A DNA stretch of 64,000 nucleotides from Adenophora triphylla var. japonica (lineage: Eukaryota; Streptophyta; Magnoliopsida; Asterales; Campanulaceae): positions 434,001-498,000 of the forward strand of contig JAFEMH010000165.1 of NCBI GenBank assembly GCA_022495995.1, given 5' to 3'. How positions within the stretch are numbered: the first letter of the stretch is position 1; the number at the start of each line of letters is the position of its first letter. A model generated the notes under the pieces. The model ran no database searches. It had not been told where the DNA came from and worked only from the letters and a program-made list of their open reading frames with translations. Shown here in pieces: positions 32,373 to 42,433 of this stretch. The position numbers were made by a program, and so were the translations under genes.

Positions 32373-32798
32373 TTAATCTGGTATTAGTAAAGGATTTTGT
32401 CTAGTTCCTGTGTAATCACTTTCAATGCATTTTATTATTCTTTTTAATGCAGCAATATTCGCATTTATAGAGGGTTTGTATTTTTGAGCAAAATCATTTT
32501 CTAAGAGTTCTTCTAAATCCATGATGTGCCATCTAAGTTCTGCTATTTTACTAATTGGAATTTTTGTGCTTATGTTCTTACTTTCTTGAAGTAATACATC
32601 TGTTTTTTGAAAACAATATTTTAAATAATTTATGTTATTCAGATATATGAGTTGGCCATCTATTTTCAGATGCCATTGTACTGGTTTTTGTTGGTTAATA
32701 ATCATATGAATTGTGTCTTGGTAGAATTTTTGTCTTGGGGATAATATTTGTTGGGATGAAGATCCTATTTCTAATTTTTGTTTTTTAAGGTTTTCCAT
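32373..32798 (-). CDS. Pararetrovirus small ORF, 141 residues
   Basis: The start overlaps the end of the polyprotein by 14 bases, a compact viral arrangement suited to reinitiation or leaky translation. Features: a basic N-terminus (MENLKKQKLEIG) and a helical C-terminal half (ISKIAELRWHIMDLEELLEN). No recognised family. Confidence 0.6.
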   Translation of the reverse strand: MENLKKQKLEIGSSSQQILSPRQKFYQDTIHMIINQQKPVQWHLKIDGQLIYLNNINYLKYCFQKTDVLLQESKNISTKIPISKIAELRWHIMDLEELLENDFAQKYKPSINANIAALKRIIKCIESDYTGTRQNPLLIPD

Positions 32799-35700
32799 TA
32801 TTTCCTTGTAGGAATTCTCTAGTTAGGAAATCCGGGATTGAATTGTCTTTTCCTGCAATATGAATAATTTCAAAATCAAAAATTGATAATAATGCTTGCC
32901 ATCTGGCAAATATTTGTTTTGCAGCTAAATTTTTTACGTCTTTTTGTAGAACATCTTTAGCAGCTTTACAGTCTACTTTAACAGTGAATTTTTGATTAAG
33001 TAAGTCGTCTTGAAATTTTGTTATGCATAAAACAATTGAGAGAATTTCCTTTTTTATTGTAGAATATTTAGATTGAGTTTCATTCCATATTCCCGAATAA
33101 TATCTTATTATATGGATTTTTCCATTAATTTCTTGAGTTAATATTCCTCCATATCCTATGTCTGAAGCATCTGTAGATACTATCTTTGGTGCATTTGGAT
33201 CACATATTGTTAAACAGGGTAATTGTTTTACATATAACTTAATTTGTTTTATTACATTAGTGTGTTCTTTTGTCCAAGGTTTTGGGTTTTTCTTTAATCT
33301 ATCATAAAGTGGTTTGCAGATTTGTCTTATTTTTGGAAGAAAATCAGCTATGTAGTTTAATGATCCTAAAAACCTTTGTAATTGAGTTTTGTCTTTTATT
33401 TCATCTGGAAATTTGTCCGCAAAGTCTATTGATCTTTGGATAGGTATTATTGTGTTATTGGTTATTTCATGACCTAAGAACCTTATTTTTGTTTGATATA
33501 ACTTTATCTTAGGTTTGGATAAAACCAGTCCATTTTTTATCATTGTTTTGTAAAATATGTTTAGATGTTTTTCATGTTGTCCTAAATCTTTACTAAAAAC
33601 TAAAACATCATCTATGTAAACTATAATAAATGTGTAAGGGTTAAATATTTCATTCATGATTTTTTGAAATTCGCTTGGTGCATTTTTTAACCCAAATGGC
33701 ATTACATTCCATTCGTATTGTCCAAATGGTACTGTGAATGCTGTTTTGTATCTATCTTGTTCTGCTATTTGGATTTGCCAAAATCCTGATTTCATATCAA
33801 ATTTTGAAAATATTGATGCATTATGCAGTCTTTTTAATAAATCTTGTTTATTAGGGATTGGATACCTAATCCATTTTAAGGCTGTGCTTAATGGTTTATA
33901 ATTTATTACTAACCTTGGAGCTCCTCTCTCAATCTCTGCATTTTTTGTGACATAGAAAGCAGAGCATGACCATGGTGATTTGCTTTTCCTTATTAATTTT
34001 TTATCTAATAATTCTTTTATTTCTTTCTTACAATATTCTAGTAATTCTTGGTTCATTTGGATTGGTCTTGCCTTAGTTGGAATCATCCTTTCATTAAATT
34101 CTTTTTCATATGGTAATGTTATGACATGTTTCTTTCTTTCCCAAAAAGCTGTGGGGAGGTCAGAACATAAGATTTTCTCAAATTTTTCTAATATCTTTTC
34201 TATTTTAATTTTGCATTCTCCTGATTGCAATTTTTCTTCTAACTTGGTATTATGTAAGTCTTCTTTTAAGAATTCAATTTGTTTTTGTAATGAGTTTATT
34301 TTTGTTATGTTTGCCTTTTGTACATTATTGACATCATGGGTAGAAACTGGATATATGAATTTAAATATTATTTTTTGTCCTAATATTTTTGTTTCTACTC
34401 CTTGTTTGGATACTTTAAAGGGATATAACATTTGTAGGAAAGGATTTCCTAATATTACCCTTGTATTTAGATCTTTTACAAGTATTAAACTTGTTTTAAA
34501 ACAAATATTATTATTGCATATGTGGGCTTCTGGTATTTTATATTTAACTTTTAATAAGGAAGAATTTGCTGCTGAGAGGTTTTGTTTTGTTTTAATAAAA
34601 TATTTAGAAGGTATTATGCCTTGCTCTATACAGTTTAGATCTGCCCCTGAGTCTAGCATGGCTATTCCTTCATATTGGAAGGTTCCTATTGTCATTTTTA
34701 TGGTGACATACCATTTTTGAAACCTAACTTTGTTTATTGCATATAAACTTCCTTCTGTGTCTTCTTCTGTTTCTGTTGAAGAGGATGTTTCTGTTTCCGT
34801 ATTTTCCCTAGTTTTTATTATTATTCCTTTGTCTTTTCCAAAAGGGTTTTGAAATTGTTCATCTAATTTTTTAGAGGGTTTTTTATCTAAATTTTTGGAG
34901 GGTTCTCCTTTATAAGTCGCACTTATTTGTTTTTTAATTTCATGTATTGTTACTTTTGCTTCTAATTCTTTTTGTGATTTTTGTAATTCTAAATTACTTT
35001 GTTTTAATAATTTTATTTCTTGCTTTATTTCTCTGATTTCTTTTTGTAAATCTAGTGAAGAAATTTGCTTCTTTTTGTCTTGGAACATTTGTACCACATC
35101 TTCATATTGAGATGGTGTTGAAGGTTCTGGTTTTTCCTCCTTTATGGTTTTCTCTAATTGTCTTAGGAATTTTCGTTTTATAACTGGTTCCTTTATTTCT
35201 TTAATTTTTTCTAATATTTCATCATATTGTTCTATAGTATTAATTTTAGTCGTACACATACATACTCCTTTGCATCCATTTTGACATTCATTAATTTCTT
35301 CTTCATTGTCCGTGAGGTCCGTGCTAAAAGAGGGGTCTTCTCCACTGATTTGTTCGTTTTCTGTGGTTGTTACCTCTAGATTATCTATTTGGGATATTAT
35401 TTGATCTATCTCTTTTATATTAAGGTTATTGCAAATTTGTTTTATTTGTTTTCTAGCTGGGCAGTCCCTAGCTATGTGTCCAGGTTTTCTACATAGGAAA
35501 CATTTTATTGTTTTATTGTGGGTGTTTGTGTATTTATTATTTTTCTTATATTTCTTGTTGTTATATTTGTTACTATATCTTTTCTTGTGACTTGAATTTT
35601 TATAATATTCAGGTGTTTCTTTTGTGTATTTTTTATTTGTTTTCCTATGTTTTCTCCTATAAGTACTGTTTTTATGATAAGGATTGTGTTCATTTCTTTT

Positions 35701-36078
35701 CTTTTTATGAGGTGGTTTTAATTTTCCAAACCCAAATTGTTCACACCAATTTCCTAATTCCCTACGTGTTTGTGCACTCTCTTTCTTTAATTTATAATTT
35801 AATCTTTGGTCCTGACATAATCTTAGTCCTGTTATATTTACACTAGTGATTAAATCTCCATAGGTTAATTCATTATAAGAAATTTTTCCAAATTTTTGTT
35901 CTATTGTTTCTTTTACTTTTTCTGAAAATAATCCTGATAGTCCAGTAATAAATTTTTCTTTCCAGTATATATTATTTGGGTCTGCTAGGTTAAAAACTCT
36001 TTGTAAGAAATTCTCTTTATACCATTTGAATTGTCCTAATTTTCTACATTTTAAATTTTTGCATTCTCCTGATTGCAA
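32785..36078 (-). CDS. Pararetrovirus capsid end, protease, RT and RNase H polyprotein
   Basis: 1097 codons without a stop. Order: capsid C-terminal region with zinc knuckle CFLCRKPGHIARDC (residues 193-206), acidic and Cys-rich segment, coiled coil (about 330-390), aspartic protease DSGAD (about 476), RT with FSKFDMKSGF and YIDD (821-824), RNase H with STDAS (about 968) to the end. The apparent start codon lies inside a 114-bp rearranged copy (36057-36170), so the real N-terminus is lost. The polymerase part would copy pregenomic RNA to DNA. The capsid region upstream is broken. Confidence 0.85.
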   Translation of the reverse strand: MQSGECKNLKCRKLGQFKWYKENFLQRVFNLADPNNIYWKEKFITGLSGLFSEKVKETIEQKFGKISYNELTYGDLITSVNITGLRLCQDQRLNYKLKKESAQTRRELGNWCEQFGFGKLKPPHKKKRNEHNPYHKNSTYRRKHRKTNKKYTKETPEYYKNSSHKKRYSNKYNNKKYKKNNKYTNTHNKTIKCFLCRKPGHIARDCPARKQIKQICNNLNIKEIDQIISQIDNLEVTTTENEQISGEDPSFSTDLTDNEEEINECQNGCKGVCMCTTKINTIEQYDEILEKIKEIKEPVIKRKFLRQLEKTIKEEKPEPSTPSQYEDVVQMFQDKKKQISSLDLQKEIREIKQEIKLLKQSNLELQKSQKELEAKVTIHEIKKQISATYKGEPSKNLDKKPSKKLDEQFQNPFGKDKGIIIKTRENTETETSSSTETEEDTEGSLYAINKVRFQKWYVTIKMTIGTFQYEGIAMLDSGADLNCIEQGIIPSKYFIKTKQNLSAANSSLLKVKYKIPEAHICNNNICFKTSLILVKDLNTRVILGNPFLQMLYPFKVSKQGVETKILGQKIIFKFIYPVSTHDVNNVQKANITKINSLQKQIEFLKEDLHNTKLEEKLQSGECKIKIEKILEKFEKILCSDLPTAFWERKKHVITLPYEKEFNERMIPTKARPIQMNQELLEYCKKEIKELLDKKLIRKSKSPWSCSAFYVTKNAEIERGAPRLVINYKPLSTALKWIRYPIPNKQDLLKRLHNASIFSKFDMKSGFWQIQIAEQDRYKTAFTVPFGQYEWNVMPFGLKNAPSEFQKIMNEIFNPYTFIIVYIDDVLVFSKDLGQHEKHLNIFYKTMIKNGLVLSKPKIKLYQTKIRFLGHEITNNTIIPIQRSIDFADKFPDEIKDKTQLQRFLGSLNYIADFLPKIRQICKPLYDRLKKNPKPWTKEHTNVIKQIKLYVKQLPCLTICDPNAPKIVSTDASDIGYGGILTQEINGKIHIIRYYSGIWNETQSKYSTIKKEILSIVLCITKFQDDLLNQKFTVKVDCKAAKDVLQKDVKNLAAKQIFARWQALLSIFDFEIIHIAGKDNSIPDFLTREFLQGNNGKP

Positions 36079-36170
36079 TTTTTCTTCTAACTTGGTATTA
36101 TGTAAGTCTTCTTTTAAGAATTCAATTTGTTTTTGTAATGAGTTTATTTTTGTTATGTTTGCCTTTTGTA
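36057..36170. repeat. 114-bp copy of polyprotein DNA inserted in the capsid region
   Basis: Identical by eye and in the same orientation to 34209-34322, which lies between protease and RT. It sits exactly at the break in the capsid reading frame. Confidence 0.93.
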
Positions 36171-36985
36171 ATATTTTGTGTTTTGTAAATATTTCCTACA
36201 ATTATCATTTCTTTCGTTTTATTAATAATTTCCATTTCACTTAATCCATCAATGTTCCATTCATAAATATTTTTTGCATTGTAAGATTTTTGTTGATTTC
36301 CTATTATTTCTAAATCATCCGCTTCTTTTTTATAAAAACCTTGAATGGCTTGTATTAGTTTATCCTTCTTATTGTTTATTTCATCATTTTCAGAATCAAG
36401 GATGGATTCTGATTCAGATGTTGATTGTTCATTATACTCTGATGGTTTTGTTGTCACTTGTACTTGTTTCCTTTTTTACTCTTATGTATGCATCTATGTT
36501 TTGCATTAAATTATTTATGGGGTCATGTAAGGTTGGTCTAACACCGGACATTTTAAATGGGTTTTCCGAAGGTGGTATCTGTTTATTATATGAGGTTGAT
36601 GCTTTTTCCTTTCTATTTGAAGGTGTTTTATTATATAATTCAGCATATTCTGTGTATCTTTTGGATATTATTCCTGTTTCTGGTTGTTTATTAATTGGAG
36701 TGGGAAAATCTGTTTGTGTTGTAAGACCATCTACTTCTTCTTTTACCATTGTTATACCATTTGTAACAATATCTATCTTGTTTTCTACTCTGTCCAATTG
36801 TTGTCCTATTGTATGTATTGATAAATTTGTCCAATTATTTATTTTAAATTTTGTAATATTTCTGAATTTCTTTCTGTATATAAATCTATGTCTCCTATGA
36901 AATGGGTTGTGATGTTAAATATTAGAGTTATTAATTGTGCTGGTGCAGGCCTTCCAATTTCATCTACTAAAGGTTGTCCTTTTCT
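36122..36985 (-). pseudogene. Pararetrovirus capsid region, scrambled
   Basis: Pieces in separate frames: 36122-36457 (acidic start, then AKNIYEWNIDGLSEMEIINK, caulimovirid capsid-like), 36432-36797 (RVENKIDIVTNG, Ser/Lys-rich) and 36845-36985 (PAPAQLITLIFNITTHFIGD, also capsid-like). The last piece belongs between the end of the first and the start of the long polyprotein by family order, but here it lies upstream of both. The ORF ends and starts at the joints are rearrangement products. No protein for capsid or movement could be made from this copy. Confidence 0.7.
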
Positions 36986-37010
36986 AAATCATCCGCTTCT
37001 TTTTTATAAA

Positions 37011-37013
<3 letters not shown>
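36981..37013. repeat. 33-bp copy of capsid DNA at the right edge of the virus island
   Basis: Identical to 36307-36339 and in the same orientation. It ends where the TA tract begins (37014). Confidence 0.9.
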
Positions 37014-37041
<28 letters not shown>

Positions 37042-37296
37042 CTCCCTCCGTCCCACGTCAATGTGAACCAATTTTATGGGTGTAGGAATTAAGGAAAAGT
37101 GATGTAAGAAAGAGAAAAAGTTAAATGTTGTGAGTATGAAAAATTAAATAGGAGAGAGAATGAGTGGGAGGAATAGTGAGGAGAGAGAATGTTGTGAGTG
37201 TAAAAGTGAAATATTTATTTCTATTTTGGGAAGTTCGCATTTACGTGGGACGAACTAAAATAGAAATAAGTTTGCATTCACGTGGGACGGAGGGAG
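37042..37296. mobile_element. Stowaway MITE
   Basis: Ends CTCCCTCCGTCCC, TA duplication at 37040-37041 and 37297-37298, 255 bp. Inserted at the end of the TA tract that borders the virus island. Confidence 0.93.
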
Positions 37297-37298
37297 TA

Positions 37299-37726
37299 TA
37301 TTATAGCAGTGAAGAAATCGAAAATATATTATCCGTCTGCGCTAAATTTGGGGCCAGGGTTATTATTGATACTTCATTTTCGGGGGTCTGAAATGAGGAG
37401 TTCAACTCCAGCAATGATGCCAAGTGGGATTTAGAAAAAAGCATAGCAAAACTGAATTCTTCTTGCAACCCATCTTTTTGTGTGTCTCTTCTAGGAGGAT
37501 TGTTTTCTAATATGCTTACTGGAGGACTTTCATTTGGGTATTTGGTCCTGAACCAGCCGTATTTGATCGAAACGGTTCATAGCTTTCCATCATTAAGCAA
37601 ACCTCACCGCACGATTAAATACACCATCAAGAAGTTGTTGGATCTTAAAGAACAAGAAGCAGCAGACCTACTGGCTGCCATTGCTGAACTAGGGAAACTT
37701 TTGGGAAGCAGATCAAAGCAGATGAG
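37299..37726 (+). pseudogene. Methionine S-methyltransferase exon fragment
   Basis: The frame encodes NILSVCAKFGARVIIDTSFS, then, after one in-frame TGA at 37389-37391, FCVSLLGGLF, TGGLSFGYLVLNQP, HSFPSLSKPHRTIKYT and KKLLDLKEQEAADLL. This matches the C-terminal aminotransferase-like part of plant methionine S-methyltransferase, which makes S-methylmethionine from methionine and AdoMet. The exon ends at a good donor (GAG|GTATGT). Only this exon is present, it lies inside the hAT, and the stop makes it non-coding. Family assigned from recalled family features, not a search. Confidence 0.72.
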
Positions 37727-38180
37727 GTATGTCATGTGTCTCCTGAAACAATTTTACATCTATCATGCTCATTCCTTGCTGTTACATTTCCATTAGAATG
37801 GTATCTTCCTATTTAAGTTAATTCCACTCTCCCTCTCTTCTCTTGGGGTCACAATTTGCACATCATTTAGAAAATGAGCAAAGTGTTGAAATTAGGTCTG
37901 AAATTGACTGATATTTAGCTGATGGTCGTGAAAGTTTGAACGATTCGTTCGACATTTTGTATTAAATAGTCAAAAGTAAAAAAAATTATAGTATTGGTTT
38001 GGTCCTGATTTTGGTACGTCTTCTATTAGTTCTGGACCGGACCAATGTATTGGTTCTCACACCTATTGGGTTGGTTCCGATTCTAATTTTTTTGAGAACC
38101 GGACTATTGGCTGGTTCCGATTTTCTCTTTTTTTTCAAAAAAATGAACTAACCAGGACCAAGCTCACCCCTAATCTACGC

Positions 38181-38618
38181 CTATATTGTCGCCTTGAAGG
38201 AGATCATTTTCTCTATTTGTTGTCCTTTATGTAGTTAAATTTTTCATTGAAAGAAAGGATCAGGGTAAATTTTTCAAACGTAAATGAATTCCGGCCCCTC
38301 ATTTTAATTTTGCAAACGTAAATATCCCTATGTGTTAGGTTACAGGTTCTTGTTTTGAGGGAACACAGTAGGTTAATTGAAAGCTTCTCTAATCCCTTCC
38401 CTTGACGAGTGTTATTATACGCTCTTTTTGATCCATATAAATGTAAATATTAGCTTTTTTTTTGTTTATCACATAACAAGTATTGTAGATCTAAAAAAGG
38501 AAAAAAATGGTGCAATTTTATCCCCATAGAAACATAATCAAGTAAAATATCTTATTAAATTGACAAGTAAATTGGGACATTAATTATGAGACGGAGGAAG
38601 TCTGAGTTAATTTTGTTC
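38181..38618. other. Flank of the large hAT, no gene seen
   Basis: Starts CTATATTGTCGCCTTGAAGG and continues the DNA interrupted at 28943. AT-rich, no ORF. Confidence 0.5.
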
Positions 38619-39665
38619 TTAATAGTTTAGTTAACAACTGAGAAAATCCTGACAAGTTCTCAGTTGTTTGGTCACCGGATTGATCGTGTTATTAGTAGTT
38701 TAGTTGACAACTGAGAACTTACTGATAAGTTCTTAGTTGTTCGATCATCGGTGTTGGTGGTCGTCGAAGTTGATCGTGTTCTTATTAGTAGGTCGCTGGA
38801 GGTGGTGGTCGTCGGAGTTGATCGTGTTCTTAGTAGTTTAGTTGACAACTGAAAACTTACTGATAAGTTCTCAGTTATTTGGTCGCTGGAGTTGGTGGTC
38901 GTCGAAGTTGATCATGTTCTTATTAGTTTAGTTGACAACTGAGAACTTACTGATAAGTTAAGTTCCCAGTTGTTTGGTCGCTGAAGTTGTTGGTCGCCAG
39001 AGTTGATCGTGTTCTTACTAGTTTAGTTGATGGTGAATGACCAGAAAATGCAACGTACTTTCACGATTTTTACAATCAATGCAATGTACTATCTATTGAC
39101 ATATTAATGCAATGTACTTTATCATTTCGTTACAAATAATACAATTTACATACTATTTTCATGCAATGTACTTTCTAATTTTGACTCAAATAATGCAAAC
39201 AAATTGCATTATTTGTAAAAAGATTAAAAAGTACATTGCATTATGTTGTCACTATATAGTACAATTCCTTTATTGAAATTGAAGGTATATTACATTGCAT
39301 AAGTTGGTAATTATTCTGTTTAGTTGACAACTGAGAACTTACTGATAAGTTCTTAGCTGATTGGTCGCCGGAGTTGGTGATCACTAGAGTTGATCGTGTT
39401 CTTAGTGGAGACAACTAAGAACTTACTGATAAGTTATGTTCTCATTTGTTTGGTCGTCGGAGTTGGTGATCGTCGGAGTTAATCATGTTCTTAGTAGTTT
39501 AGTTGACATCTAAGAATTTACTGATAAGTTAAGTTCTTAGTTATTTGGTCGCCAGAGTTGGTGGTCGCCGGAGTTAATCGTGTTCTTAGTAGTTTAGTTG
39601 ACAACTAAGAATTTACTGATAAGTTAAGTTCTCAGTTATTTGGTCGCCGGAGAGGTCGCCAGAGT
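38619..39665. repeat. 90-bp minisatellite, each unit with a 13-bp stem hairpin
   Basis: About nine diverged units of GTTTAGTTGACAACTGAG...GGTCGCCGGAGTTGG...GATCGTGTTCTTAGTA. Each holds the inverted pair CAACTGAGAACTT and AAGTTCTCAGTTG around ACTGAT. Some units are shortened. A MITE interrupts the array at 39031-39317. DNA from 39666 to 39936 is unremarkable and AT-rich. Confidence 0.85.
39031..39317. mobile_element. Putative Mutator-type MITE in the minisatellite
   Basis: 287 bp between GTTTAGTTGA at 39021-39030 and 39318-39327. The same 10 bp belongs to the host repeat unit, so it may be target duplication or just the unit. Weak inverted ends TGGTGAATGACCAGAAAATG and AGAATAATTACCAACTTATG. 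Internal ATGCAATGTACTTT repeats in both orientations. Confidence 0.55.
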
Positions 39666-40959
39666 AAAAAAAAAAAAAGTCGCCGGAGTTGATAGTTGTC
39701 AAAGTTGTTGACCGAAAAAGATGGGGAGTGACCTAAGATGTGGTGGTTGGAGAGAAAGTAAATTGATAAATAGGGTGAACTTAGTAAAATGATGGGATTG
39801 TAAACTTAGTAAAATGAGAAGAAGAGTATACTTATTAAGTTAGGGGTTATATGGTTAGGTGAAATATTCCTTATCTTAGAAGTTAAAATTGGTAAGTTTG
39901 GGGAATTATACGACAAATTCCTATATTATTATTATTGGAAATCACCAATTACAAATATCTAATCTATTACACCAATTTTATCACAAAATTCATAAATGTA
40001 TAAGTCCTAAATCTAAAAAAAAAAAAAATTGAACCGCTAAAATCCCAAAATTATCTCTAGCATACTAGAAATCAATCTTTAATTTCTCTCACTTGATTAT
40101 GTTAGGAGATAGGAGATATAAAGTATTAATTCTTTCCTAATTACCTAACATTAATAATAAGAAAATAAAAACAGGAGACAATTAACCGGCCAAAATTGGC
40201 CAAATTGCCTAAGGCCCAAGCAGCCACCTTTGACCCAACATGCACAGAGCTTCTCGGTCACCAGCTTGCTTGCTTGGACAATGCAAGTGTGAACATAATT
40301 TGCCAACTTACCATGCGCATGAATAGGTGCACACTTCAAGTACTTGGTTTGTCCTCGTCCTTGACTACTTTATTACTCGTTCAAAGTTCGGAATTGCCAA
40401 AATTTAATTGTTTAATCCATTAAATTAGGCATTTCCAATTTCAAATGCATTAATTCATTAAATCTCCACCTTAACTTTGAACCTTCAAATCAAATAACTG
40501 AAATCCTCCCTCTTCCTCCGATGTGTTACGCCGAACACGAAACTTGTCATTCGGACAACCAAATCGTGTACACCAAAACTTTGCCCCGACGAACAAACAG
40601 ACGTGTCTTCTAAACACCCAAATGTATCTTCTGGACATCCAAATTGTGTTTCCCAAGCACACAGATGTGTCTTCAAAGACACCCAAATGTGTTACTGTAT
40701 TAGGCACTCAAAATTGCCCCAACAGGGAATTAAGCGAATCCAGTTGATACTGTATCTCGCCAATCGAAACCGATGAAGTGACATAATCCACGGTATCCCT
40801 AGCAAAGGTCTCTTGCTCCTTGACTCCATTTTCACTTTCCTATTATATGTGTTAATTTACTAGTGGCTTGCCCAATTTAACTCCAACTAAAGTAACTTGT
40901 TGTTCCACTTGTTTGTCAACCACCCCACACGAATCCATGCAACATGTTTCTTTCATATG

Positions 40960-41930
40960 TGCCTCTACCATACCTTCTGTAGTACGAGCTCGACATTTGA
41001 GCCCAAAAACGTAGAACATTGGAGGACGTACATGGAACCTTGTTTACCCCTTTCAGAATTATGTTCGAACCCCTGCAGACATTTACTGTTCTACCTTCAC
41101 CTTTGAAGTTGTATTCTATATTTTCTAGTTATTTGAGCAATATCAGATTATTTGTTACTTCAGAAACATGTCTAAACTTGTTCAACGTACATAATTTACC
41201 ACCAAAAGTTCGCACCCTTATGGAAACCATGTCAAAACCATTATACATACGAAAATCACCACCATCTACATGCTCGTACGTTGCAAAACATTACTTGCGC
41301 GAACACATGTGATAAGAAGCCTCAGAATCCAGAATACGCGCATCTTCCATGCCTTGGTCTTCTTCGGTCACTAGAGCATGGTCCTCCAAATCGTCATCCA
41401 CTACAGCTGTAGTTGACCCAAATTGCTCGCTCTTCTTCAACTTAGGGCATTCACGTTTTTAATGCCCATTTTCCTTGCGGTAACTGCAGACATCTCTAGA
41501 CATTTGGAGAGCGAACAACTTCTGCTTCAGGTACAACTTCTTGTTAGAAATTTTGTTAAGAACATGCTCACCAACATTAACCATAATGCTCCTCCGGAGT
41601 CAATATCTGCAATATTCGCTAGAACACCATCCAGACATCTGATGCTTCCTTTGTTGCTACTTTCGTATGCTTCTTCACACCTTCTGTTGTTCCTGCCATA
41701 GCTGCCCCTGTGGGAATGACTTCTGTTTTGCCCTTTCGACCACCTTTTTTATTCCTGATTGCAATAGACACCTGAGCCCACAAACCCTTGTCTCTAAAAA
41801 AGTCCTTCATATTGATTTTAAAAAAGACAACAACTATTCTTCCCATTAAACTTGTCGATTGGTGAGTATATTTCTGAACCCATCTTCTTCTGCAGGAGAA
41901 TACGCCTAGATCTTTCTTCATCAATCAGCT
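40960..41930 (-). pseudogene. copia gag-protease relic
   Basis: The minus strand shows Gag-type text (INMKDFFRDKGLWAQV), a degraded zinc-knuckle area near 41450 (ENGH, then CPKLKKSEQFGSTTA) and a protease-like segment (ARILDSEASYHMCS, where the usual DSGAS is DSEAS). Several stops and frameshifts follow. Non-functional. Confidence 0.7.
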
Positions 41931-41939
41931 CTGATGCCA
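41928..41939 (-). other. Primer binding site of the decayed copia element
   Basis: Minus strand TGGCATCAGAGC, one base different from the standard initiator-Met site. The LTR starts at 41943 (TGTTAGAAC). Confidence 0.75.
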
Positions 41940-42178
41940 GTTTGTTAGAACATAACTAATATAAAGCAATCAAGAACACAAATCCTACCCACACGAACAC
42001 AAGAGTTTACGTGGTTCACCAACTTGGTTATGTTAACGGGCAGAAGATCGCCAGTTACAAATATCTAATATATTGCACAAATTTTGATCACAAAATTCAC
42101 AACTGTGCAAGCCCTATATATAGAGAGAAACAGAAGGAAAAATTAAACTGCTAAAATCCTGGAATTATTGATCTCTAT

Positions 42179-42359
42179 TATGGATGTGCAAAAAAAAATC
42201 ATAAAACTGGACCGGATCAATAGAATCGGATCGAACTAATAAAAATCGGACCGAATCAAGAGTATTGATCTGGTTCTGATTCTAAATTTTTATTAAACCG
42301 ATTATTTGGTCTGGTCCTAGTTTTAAAAAAAAAAATACATGGTGTTGGACCGGAACTGG

Positions 42360-42433
<74 letters not shown>

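Larger units (their letters stand above)
29830..37013 (-). mobile_element. Endogenous pararetrovirus island (Caulimoviridae-like)
   Basis: All ORFs run on the minus strand and are tightly packed: capsid-region pieces, zinc knuckle-protease-RT-RNase H polyprotein, two small ORFs, a 460-residue ORF, then promoter and poly(A) signal. RT and RNase H without integrase or LTRs fits a caulimovirid, not a retrotransposon. The island has TA tracts on both sides (29771-29828 and 37014-37040). No movement protein was found and the capsid region is scrambled, so it is incomplete and not a functional genome. Genus not assigned. Confidence 0.85.
28944..38172. mobile_element. 9.2-kb hAT element containing a pararetrovirus and a gene fragment
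   Basis: Ends TAGGGGTGAGCAAGG (left) and TAGGGGTGAGCTTGG (right, minus strand), bounded by the perfect 8-bp duplication ATCTACGC at 28936-28943 and 38173-38180. Subterminal GGACCGG-like motifs lie at both ends (28970-29120 and 37990-38165). No transposase. Inside: two MITEs and TA tracts, the pararetrovirus island 29830-37013, a Stowaway, and a methionine S-methyltransferase fragment. The size is mostly due to later insertions. Confidence 0.87.

Noticed and set aside
33980..34720. 246-codon plus-strand ORF
   Set aside because: Antisense to the pararetrovirus protease-RT region; AT-rich shadow with no family features. The same applies to 35508-35846 and 36274-36900.
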